Positions 1-5,235 of a stretch of DNA of 5,235 nt are shown here, piece after piece (the first letter of the stretch is position 1; each line of letters opens with the position of its first letter). The stretch is from Lachnospiraceae bacterium. GTDB taxonomy: Bacteria > Bacillota_A > Clostridia > Lachnospirales > Lachnospiraceae. The DNA is taken from contig JAISHZ010000362.1 in the NCBI GenBank assembly GCA_031262285.1, positions 1 through 5,235 on the forward strand, in the 5' to 3' direction. Position numbers and translations under genes: made by a program. The notes beneath the pieces are model-generated. The model was not told the DNA's origin. It worked only from the letters and a program-made list of their open reading frames with translations, and made no database searches.

Positions 1-1
1 G

Positions 2-859
2 ATGAGGTCTCTGAGTGAGGCATGGAATGGTTGGATTCAATACACACAGGACGGAAAATACGCGGCGCTACTACTGGGGTCTTTATTCTACTTGTGGTAT
101 ATAAGAAAGACGCTGGGGCGTAACGAAGTTGTTCTGTTGCGATATGCGGTTTTGACTACGATGATTGCGCTATGTCCGATTACAGCAGTTTTGCTTTGGA
201 TGTACCAGACTCCTTTTTATCCCTACGTCTGGATATTTAGTTTAGCTCCAATGACCGCTATACTCGCTGCCACAGGGGTCAAACTCTATACTCCCCTGCT
301 TACCGGCAAAGACAAAATACCCCAAAAGCTGACATTCGTTGCATTTGGGATCGCGCTTGTCGTTTTGTGCGGGACAGCCGGTCGAAGTATGACGGAAGGC
401 GCCAAAACGGATCTTTTAGATATACGGGCGGAAGAAACTTTACTCGTTTTGGATGAGTTTCAAAAAGAAGGAAATACTCAAACCATCTGCCTACTGGCAC
501 CCAAGGAAATTATGGGATGGGCTCGTATACTGGATGCATCTGTGACCGTACCCTATGGCAGAAACATTTGGATTCCGCAATTAAATGGCTACTCCTACGA
601 TCAATATGATGAAGATACTTATACTTTATTTGAATGGGTTGAGTCCTTAGCCGATGCTGACCAATGGTCGGATGAAGCTGCAAAACAAGCACTCGAGGTC
701 GCGATTGAAAAAGGAGTCAATCGCATCGTTTTACCTGATTATCTGCAAGAGTCCTGCGAACAGCTTGTAATGGATATATTGGCACAACTATTGAATGGGG
801 AAACTGACCTTTGGATAAGCACAGTGCAGAATATGCATATTATCACAATTGAAGAGTGA
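2..859 (+). CDS. Four-TM membrane protein with soluble C-terminal domain, unknown function (start at window edge)
   Basis: I do not recognise a named family. The 285 residues visible contain four hydrophobic stretches, roughly residues 20-34, 46-68, 73-96 and 110-126, followed by a soluble, acidic domain (about 128-285). This domain has conserved-looking patches: LAPKEIMGWAR (165-175), VPYGRNIW (183-190) and a tyrosine-rich NGYSYDQYDED segment just after. From memory, proteins with this architecture and a similar 'APxE...YGRN-W' patch occur beside clostridial polysaccharide genes; their role is not known to me. The ATG at base 2 could be the true start, because the protein begins with a short amphipathic stretch before the first TM, but any RBS would lie outside the window, so an upstream extension cannot be excluded. 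The stop is followed by a 46-bp gap to the glycosyltransferase gene with no terminator, so the two are probably co-transcribed. A role in surface-polymer assembly is inference from location only. Confidence 0.72.
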   Translation: MRSLSEAWNGWIQYTQDGKYAALLLGSLFYLWYIRKTLGRNEVVLLRYAVLTTMIALCPITAVLLWMYQTPFYPYVWIFSLAPMTAILAATGVKLYTPLLTGKDKIPQKLTFVAFGIALVVLCGTAGRSMTEGAKTDLLDIRAEETLLVLDEFQKEGNTQTICLLAPKEIMGWARILDASVTVPYGRNIWIPQLNGYSYDQYDEDTYTLFEWVESLADADQWSDEAAKQALEVAIEKGVNRIVLPDYLQESCEQLVMDILAQLLNGETDLWISTVQNMHIITIEE

Positions 860-905
860 AGCGATTGAACGTGGACTAAACGAACGAAAGAACATGGGAG
901 GATGA

Positions 906-1667
906 ATGAGCGCGAATGTTGGGATTATCGTACCTGTTTACAACGCGGAGAAGTATCTTGTTGATGCGTTGGAGGGAATTCGCCGACAAACCTATCAAGC
1001 GCTTGAAATTTGGCTAGTGTTTGACGCTTGTGTCGATTCTAGCGTACAATTAGCAAAGGATTATGCTTCCACGCACCGAGAGTTAACAATTCATATGTTA
1101 TTTAATGACGCGAATCAAGGAGCGGCATTTACCAGAAATCGCGCGCTTCAAGAAATGAATTGTCGTTACGTAGCATATCTGGATACCGATGATATTTGGA
1201 GAGAAAATAAATTAGAAAAACAGCTTGACTTTATGCACGAGAGACAAGCAGGTTTTTCCTTTACATCATATGAATTTGCGGATGAAAAAGGACACGGACT
1301 CGGACGAGTCGTTCATGTTCCCGAGCGGATGGATTACCGCGCAGCGCTCAAAAACACTACGATTTTTACTTCTACCGTGATGTTTGACACACAACGCATT
1401 CCCAAAGATACACTTTATATGCCTATGATGAAAAGCGAGGATACTGCACTATGGTGGAAAGTATTGCGCAGCGGGCAACACGCCTATGGATTGGATGAAA
1501 ATCTTACATGGTACAGACGTCCTAAAAAATCGCTTTCATCGAACAAAATAGAAGCATTGCGACGAATTTGGATGCTCTATCGAAAGGCCGAGCGCTTACC
1601 ACGCCTACAAAGCGCATATTATTTTTGCTTTTGGGCGATACATGCCGCGTGGCGGCGCGTGGGATAA
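906..1667 (+). CDS. GT2-family glycosyltransferase, TuaG-like
   Basis: This is a cytoplasmic GT-A fold (GT2) glycosyltransferase of 253 residues that would transfer a sugar from a nucleotide-sugar donor onto the growing lipid-linked oligosaccharide. Visible motifs are the N-terminal strand with VPVYN (9-13), the NQGAAFTRN loop (70-78), the metal-binding DTDD followed by W (93-98), and an acceptor-side E178-D179 in SEDTALWWKVL that fits the catalytic-base position. The C-terminal part (LYMP, AYGLDE, WYRR, SLSSNK and then a basic aromatic tail) resembles teichuronic-acid enzyme TuaG and relatives, as recalled. The length is normal for single-domain GT2 proteins. The ATG at 906 is supported by GGGAGG at 896-901, 4 bases upstream. 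One oddity is that the usual DDGSTD nucleotide-binding element reads FDACVD (39-44), so the first Asp and the Gly-Ser are replaced. The stop lies 15 bp before the next start, as in an operon. Donor and acceptor sugars cannot be told from sequence. Confidence 0.93.
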   Translation: MSANVGIIVPVYNAEKYLVDALEGIRRQTYQALEIWLVFDACVDSSVQLAKDYASTHRELTIHMLFNDANQGAAFTRNRALQEMNCRYVAYLDTDDIWRENKLEKQLDFMHERQAGFSFTSYEFADEKGHGLGRVVHVPERMDYRAALKNTTIFTSTVMFDTQRIPKDTLYMPMMKSEDTALWWKVLRSGQHAYGLDENLTWYRRPKKSLSSNKIEALRRIWMLYRKAERLPRLQSAYYFCFWAIHAAWRRVG

Positions 1668-1682
1668 AGAAACGGAGAACAC

Positions 1683-3119
1683 ATGAAACAGATCAATCCA
1701 ATAAATCATAAGAAGCATTTAGAATCTGTAAAGCGTTTCATCAATCTTTTGATGGCTATTGTTTGTTTAGGCTTGGAAATCGCTATCTTTACCTATCACT
1801 GGATCGTACACTTTTATACCAGTTTGGTGGAACAGATACATTTTTTCTTTTGGGGTTATATATTGGAAATCTCGATCTACGCAGTTATTCTCTTCTTGGT
1901 TTCCAAAATGTATGGGGGCTTACGCATTGGATACTACAAAAATTCCGAAACCATTTTCTCAAAAATCTTCGCGACTATCCTGGCAAATATTGTTATTTAT
2001 TTTCAATTATCCTTAATGGCTAACGAACTCTTTATTTTACGATTCTTCATTGAAATGACGATATTGCAGATTATAACAGACATCTTGTGGATTTTGATCT
2101 CTACCAAAATATATCAAAAATTTTTTCCGCCAAGAAAGTTGTTTTTGGTACATGGGAATCGTTTTACAGAATCGATTTGCGATAAATTTGACAGCAGAAA
2201 AGATAAGTATCGGGTGGTAACTGTCGTAAATTCGAATGTGGGAATTGATTTGATTTGTGATCAAATCTCCAGAGAATATCAACAAGGAACATGTGATGCG
2301 GTTGTGATATGGGATACAACAATAGATGAACGTAACCAATTGTTGAAGTTTTGTTATGCCAGATCGATCCGGTTTTACACCACACCCAAAATATCGGATG
2401 TTATATTACTAGGTGCGGAAGAATTACATCTTTTTGATACGCCAATTCTACTAACCCGTGAATATCGTTTGACGATGGAACAAAGATTTATTAAACGGTT
2501 TATCGATATTACAGTCTCCTGCATTTTACTCATCCTCACATCTCCGATCATGCTGATCACAGCGATTTGTATCAAGATCCATGACGGGGGGAGTGTATTA
2601 TATAAACAAACACGTTGTACAAGAGATGAAAAACATTTTTTGATTTTAAAATTCCGCAGTATGCAACTGGATGCAGAAAAGGATGGAGTTGCCAGATTAT
2701 CTCCGAAAAATGATGTGCGGATTACGCCGATCGGTCGTTTCATCAGAAAGGTCAGAATCGACGAACTTCCGCAGCTGATTAATATTTTGAAAGGAGAAAT
2801 GTCTTTTGTCGGACCACGTCCGGAACGACCGGAGATTATTGCCGAGAATGTGAAAAGTATGCCGGAATTTACCTATCGAATGAAAGTCAAAGCAGGTTTG
2901 GCAGGTTATGCACAGATTTATGGCAAGTACAACACCGATCCGTATGATAAATTGAGATTAGATCTGCGATACATTGAGAAGTATTCGATCTTGTTGGATT
3001 TAAAACTTATGTTGCTCACACTCAAAATCCTCTTTTCATCGGATAGTACAGAAGGAGTGGACACGCAACAACTAACCGAATTTGCAAATGAATATCAAAA
3101 AAAACGTCCATCATCGTAG
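1683..3119 (+). CDS. Initiating polyprenyl-phosphate sugar-1-phosphate transferase (large monotopic phosphoglycosyl transferase)
   Basis: This enzyme probably starts repeat-unit synthesis by moving a sugar-1-phosphate from a UDP-sugar to undecaprenyl phosphate at the inner face of the membrane. The 478 residues follow the WbaP/CpsE/EpsL plan: four TM helices (about 22-42, 56-74, 92-112, 118-140), a central Rossmann-like, CoA-binding-type domain (about 151-265), then the bacterial sugar transferase domain. The latter starts with KRFID (271-275) and a hydrophobic, probably re-entrant helix (about 273-298). It has KFRSM (323-327), the catalytic Asp-Glu pair D360-E361 in RIDELPQ, GPRPERPE (377-384) and AGLAGYAQIYGKYNT (from 404). 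All catalytic elements are intact. The start has GGAG (1674-1677) 5 bases upstream. The middle domain lacks a clear GxGxxG (it reads VHGN at 156-159), so NAD binding is doubtful; this is common in the family as I recall. The sugar donor (Glc, Gal or an N-acetylated sugar) cannot be decided. By eye, its 5' half is more AT-rich than neighbouring genes. Confidence 0.95.
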   Translation: MKQINPINHKKHLESVKRFINLLMAIVCLGLEIAIFTYHWIVHFYTSLVEQIHFFFWGYILEISIYAVILFLVSKMYGGLRIGYYKNSETIFSKIFATILANIVIYFQLSLMANELFILRFFIEMTILQIITDILWILISTKIYQKFFPPRKLFLVHGNRFTESICDKFDSRKDKYRVVTVVNSNVGIDLICDQISREYQQGTCDAVVIWDTTIDERNQLLKFCYARSIRFYTTPKISDVILLGAEELHLFDTPILLTREYRLTMEQRFIKRFIDITVSCILLILTSPIMLITAICIKIHDGGSVLYKQTRCTRDEKHFLILKFRSMQLDAEKDGVARLSPKNDVRITPIGRFIRKVRIDELPQLINILKGEMSFVGPRPERPEIIAENVKSMPEFTYRMKVKAGLAGYAQIYGKYNTDPYDKLRLDLRYIEKYSILLDLKLMLLTLKILFSSDSTEGVDTQQLTEFANEYQKKRPSS

Positions 3120-3216
3120 GATAAACCATAGAACTTAGCATTGTGCAACCAGTCGCGTAGTACACATAGTACCTATCATACCAAAATAAGAAATAATTAA
3201 AAGGGGAGAGAAAGCC
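3120..3216. other. Largest intergenic gap, with short GTAC repeats and a strong RBS
   Basis: This 97-bp spacer separates the sugar transferase gene from the Wzz-like gene, whereas the other junctions are 11-46 bp. It contains TAGTAC twice (3158-3163 and 3167-3172), giving GTAC-5-GTAC, which could be a weak operator or a tiny hairpin. A TATCAT hexamer (3174-3179) matches five of six bases of a -10 box but has no convincing -35 at 16-19 bp. TTGTGC (3141-3146) with CATAGT 18 bp later is an alternative, weaker pairing. I see no GC-rich hairpin with a T-run, so there is no intrinsic terminator. The gap could carry an internal promoter or simply mark a gene-insertion joint. Confidence 0.35.
3203..3208 (+). 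promoter_or_regulatory. Strong ribosome binding site of the Wzz-like gene
   Basis: GGGGAG lies 8 bases upstream of the ATG at 3217, within a purine-rich run. This spacing is good for a Firmicute Shine-Dalgarno and fixes the start of the Wzz-like protein at MSLKTN. Confidence 0.8.
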
Positions 3217-4359
3217 ATGAGCCTAAAAACGAACAACACAGACGGAGTGAATGAAACAAACCTGGTTCCAAAGAAATCGCATGATATTCGATTGAATTGC
3301 TTACGCTTACGTAAGAAGCGAATGAAGATCATCTTATGGATCTGCTTAAGTACGATTGTCATCACCCTCGCGCTTTACATCCACGCATTGATTATAACCC
3401 CGGATTTGTATGAAGCTAAATCGGTATACTATGTGGAATATGCCAGTGATCCCAAAGTGGTTGATGGCAACCATACGTATATCAATCAATACACATGGGA
3501 TATGTGGATAGGAACACAATTATTCTTGGACATGATAGAAACATTTTTAAATGAAACGAATAGCGCTACAGCGAAGCCAATTCCTGCACGCGATGAAATT
3601 AAGAACGCGCTTTCTGCAAAGGTACCTTCAGATCTTCGCGTTATGGAAACCACGGTTCGAATGGCAGATCCCGATGTCACACTTATGGTTGCATCAGCGC
3701 TGGAGAAAGCTGTTGTAGCCTTTGGAGATGCTCAGCGCGAGATAAATTTTGTTCGTGTCGATGAACACGCTATAAACGTCCGGCCGGTACAAACAGATTT
3801 TTCATGGGCCTCGATGATCATGACAGTCGCATTGTTATCAACGATAGTCATCCTTTCCGGTTGCTATATTAAAGAACTTTTATCCGATGCGATCTGGCTT
3901 CCGAGAACGATTCGTCTGCGCTTTGGAGTGCCTACCGCCGGTTCCCTTTATCAACCCTGCTTTCCGATGAATATAAAGAAATATGTATCTGCGTATGAAC
4001 GAGTAGGAATAACGCGCGTAATGGCACTTCCGAATAACAAAAAGATTGTTCCATCCGAAGACAATACTTCAGAAGAGTCGATCCTTGCTTTGCTTCGAGG
4101 CTGTGTCAAGGATCCGATGACTCAAAAATGGGAAATGGTTCGACCTATTTTAGAAGAGCCGGAAGACATATCGCGACTCAAGGAAATGGATGCAGTTGTG
4201 CTACTCATCGATGCAGGTGCACATATGGGTCAGAGGGTTTTGTGTGCTCTGGAATTCTTACGTTTTCACAAATGTAATATTGCGGCGACCATCCTTTGGA
4301 ATGCGGATGAACGACTTATTCAGGATTACTATAGAACGCCGTGGGATTGTTTTACATGA
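3217..4359 (+). CDS. Wzz/CpsC-type chain-length determinant with C-terminal degenerate BY-kinase-like domain
   Basis: This 380-residue membrane protein probably controls polysaccharide chain length or export. A basic N-terminal tail (RLRKKR at 30-35) precedes TM1 (38-60). After it comes the family-typical TPxxYEAKSVYYV (61-73), then an outside domain to about 195 that is short like Gram-positive CpsC/CapA/YveK rather than the long coiled coil of enteric Wzz, then TM2 (about 197-218). Such Gram-positive proteins usually end soon after TM2 and work with a separate BY-kinase. Here about 160 cytoplasmic residues follow. They contain MDAVVLLIDAG (324-334), then a helix and a strand (CNIAATILWNADERLIQDYYR, residues about 353-371), which resemble the region after Walker B in Wzc/CpsD kinases. 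No Walker A (GxxxxGKS/T) and no terminal tyrosine cluster are visible. I infer a pseudo-kinase regulatory domain; an unrelated Rossmann-like fold is the alternative. The next gene begins 11 bp downstream, suggesting coupled translation. Confidence 0.85.
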   Translation: MSLKTNNTDGVNETNLVPKKSHDIRLNCLRLRKKRMKIILWICLSTIVITLALYIHALIITPDLYEAKSVYYVEYASDPKVVDGNHTYINQYTWDMWIGTQLFLDMIETFLNETNSATAKPIPARDEIKNALSAKVPSDLRVMETTVRMADPDVTLMVASALEKAVVAFGDAQREINFVRVDEHAINVRPVQTDFSWASMIMTVALLSTIVILSGCYIKELLSDAIWLPRTIRLRFGVPTAGSLYQPCFPMNIKKYVSAYERVGITRVMALPNNKKIVPSEDNTSEESILALLRGCVKDPMTQKWEMVRPILEEPEDISRLKEMDAVVLLIDAGAHMGQRVLCALEFLRFHKCNIAATILWNADERLIQDYYRTPWDCFT

Positions 4360-4360
4360 C

Positions 4361-4364
4361 GGAG
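4361..4364 (+). promoter_or_regulatory. RBS deciding the start of the second GT2 gene
   Basis: GGAG sits just after the stop of the Wzz-like gene and 6 bases before the ATG at 4371. Two earlier in-frame starts, GTG 4341 and ATG 4356 (which overlaps the upstream stop as ATGA), have no comparable purine run at the right distance. Starting at 4371 also puts the first beta strand (VEVLVAAMN) at the N-terminus, as expected for a GT-A fold. Confidence 0.75.
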
Positions 4365-4370
4365 ATCAAT

Positions 4371-5210
4371 ATGAGTGTTGAAGTGCTTGTGGCTGCGATG
4401 AATATACCGCCCAATGGACTCTTAACCTTTGCATCACAGATGCGACTCGATTCAAATGCGATTGTCATTAATCAATGCGATCGTGTAGACGAAGAATGGG
4501 TTGAAGAAAAGAGTCATTCCATTCGCATGGTTTCTTTTCCGGAAAGAGGAGTTGGACGAAGCCGTAATGAAGCAATTATGCGTTCCAAGGAATCCATTTG
4601 TCTCTTTTCAGACCAGGATATCGTATACGAGGAAGGGTATGATAAACGAATTGAACTGGAATTCCAAGCATATCCCCAGATTGATATGATTTTATTTCAA
4701 GTAGAAGTATGTGCGCAGCGGAAGACTTACCATAACACGAGACACAAAAGGGTTCGCAGATTTAATTGCGGTCGTTATCCCACGTATTGTTTTGCCATTC
4801 GTCGCGATTCGTTATTAAAATCACGTGTTTTCTTTTCGCTTTTATTTGGTGGTGGTGCGCCATATAGCAACGGAGAAGACAGTCTTTTTATACGAGATTT
4901 AATCAAAAAAGGTATTCGCGTTATGACATCGCCCATATGTATCGCGCGTGAAGAATCACAAGGACAGTCCACATGGTTTCAAGGATATCATCAGCGCTTT
5001 TTCTATGACAGAGGAGTTCTCTATCACTTCCTATACGGGAAACTTGCGAAAATTTTCGCGTGGAGATTCTTATTGGCACACAAAGAGACGATGTGTGTGT
5101 CAATAGAACCCAAGCAAGCCTATCGTTATATGAAGGCGGGTATGAAACATGCGAAAAATCGGGGGAAACACCCGGAGTATCGAGATGAGCACCTGCAGGC
5201 ACAGGAGTAG
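4371..5210 (+). CDS. Divergent GT2-family glycosyltransferase
   Basis: This is a predicted cytoplasmic glycosyltransferase of 279 residues counted from the ATG at 4371 (289 from GTG 4341). It starts with a GT-A beta strand, VEVLVAAMN (3-11), but lacks the usual PxYN motif. Next come INQCD (33-37) in place of DDGSTD, PERGVGRSRNEAI (57-69) for the ribose/phosphate loop, and the metal-binding SDQDIVY (80-86, DxD at 81-83). Then come FGGGAPYSNGEDSLFI (159-174) with the likely catalytic E169-D170, and a basic C-terminal tail. From memory, this NQCD...GVGRSRN...GGGA-YSxGED pattern marks a GT2 subgroup common in clostridial capsule loci, with unknown sugar specificity. It presumably adds a later sugar to the repeat unit started by the transferase at 1683-3119. 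The gene is 11 bp from the Wzz-like gene and 11 bp from the next start, so it is operonic. The domain assignment is firm; the substrates are unknown. Confidence 0.9.
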   Translation: MSVEVLVAAMNIPPNGLLTFASQMRLDSNAIVINQCDRVDEEWVEEKSHSIRMVSFPERGVGRSRNEAIMRSKESICLFSDQDIVYEEGYDKRIELEFQAYPQIDMILFQVEVCAQRKTYHNTRHKRVRRFNCGRYPTYCFAIRRDSLLKSRVFFSLLFGGGAPYSNGEDSLFIRDLIKKGIRVMTSPICIAREESQGQSTWFQGYHQRFFYDRGVLYHFLYGKLAKIFAWRFLLAHKETMCVSIEPKQAYRYMKAGMKHAKNRGKHPEYRDEHLQAQE

Positions 5211-5213
5211 GAG
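5209..5213 (+). promoter_or_regulatory. RBS of the next, truncated gene
   Basis: AGGAG overlaps the stop codon of the GT2 gene and lies 8 bases before an ATG at 5222. This is the same packed arrangement as the other junctions and suggests translation continues into another gene of the operon. Confidence 0.6.
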
Positions 5214-5221
5214 AAAATTCG

Positions 5222-5235
5222 ATGGAATCTAGTGC
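5222..5235 (+). CDS. Start of a further gene, cut by the window end
   Basis: Only four complete codons are visible (M-E-S-S). The call rests on the well-placed AGGAG and the 11-bp spacing after the previous stop. Nothing can be said about the product; another polysaccharide gene (glycosyltransferase, Wzx or Wzy) is expected from context only. Confidence 0.5.

Noticed and set aside
902..904. ATG four bases upstream of the GT2 start
   Set aside because: It is out of frame with the glycosyltransferase and directly abuts the Shine-Dalgarno; the ATG at 906 gives the expected N-terminus.
860..905. Possible terminator or promoter between the first two genes
   Set aside because: No inverted repeat with a T-run and no paired -35/-10; only the RBS is convincing.
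1763..2023. 86-codon ORF on the + strand inside the sugar transferase gene
   Set aside because: It lies entirely within the well-supported transferase reading frame, has no RBS and no recognisable protein features.
2037..2743. Three overlapping antisense ORFs (66-122 codons) opposite the sugar transferase gene
   Set aside because: They are shadow frames of a gene with intact catalytic motifs; no family-like composition or start signals were seen.
3141..3170. Possible promoter TTGTGC-18 bp-CATAGT
   Set aside because: Only three of six and four of six consensus matches; too weak to list as a promoter.
3158..3172. Possible hairpin from GTAC-ACATA-GTAC
   Set aside because: A four-base stem with no following T-run is too weak for a terminator; noted only as a repeat.
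4921..5202. 93-codon antisense ORF opposite the second GT2 gene
   Set aside because: Opposite a coding frame, composition not protein-like, and no independent support.

Overview
This window is an interior piece of an extracellular-polysaccharide (capsule/EPS) biosynthesis locus. The genes lie head to tail on the + strand and are tightly packed. Good Shine-Dalgarno sequences (GGGAGG, GGAG, GGGGAG, AGGAG), a low-to-moderate GC content and a short-ectodomain CpsC/YveK-type chain-length protein all point to a Gram-positive Firmicute. The protein styles, especially the GT2 enzyme at 4371-5210 and the four-TM protein at 2-859, recall clostridial (Lachnospiraceae-like) capsule loci. That assignment is from recalled family resemblance, not from a database search.

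Layout: (1) 2-859, a membrane protein with four predicted TM segments and a soluble C-terminal domain, of unknown function; its start is at the very edge of the window. (2) 906-1667, a GT2 glycosyltransferase of TuaG-like style. (3) 1683-3119, the initiating polyprenyl-phosphate sugar-1-phosphate transferase (large monotopic phosphoglycosyl transferase, WbaP/EpsL-like). (4) 3120-3216, the only sizeable gap (97 bp), ending in a strong RBS. (5) 3217-4359, a Wzz/CpsC-type chain-length protein with an unusual cytoplasmic C-terminal domain that looks like a bacterial tyrosine kinase (BY-kinase) fold without its Walker A motif. (6) 4371-5210, a second, divergent GT2 enzyme placed 11 bp downstream. 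(7) 5222-end, the first codons of a further gene.

Inferred joint function: the sugar transferase loads the first sugar phosphate onto undecaprenyl phosphate at the cytoplasmic face, the two GT2 enzymes add later sugars, and the Wzz-like protein controls polymer length or assembly. No flippase (Wzx), polymerase (Wzy), functional BY-kinase (CpsD/YwqD) or phosphatase is visible here; if the system is Wzy-dependent they should lie outside the window.

The most noteworthy item is the Wzz-like protein with a putative pseudo-kinase domain. I saw no RNA genes, CRISPR arrays, insertion sequences or convincing intrinsic terminators. The window is otherwise a fairly ordinary accessory polysaccharide locus, and I found no clear evidence of a wholly new system.
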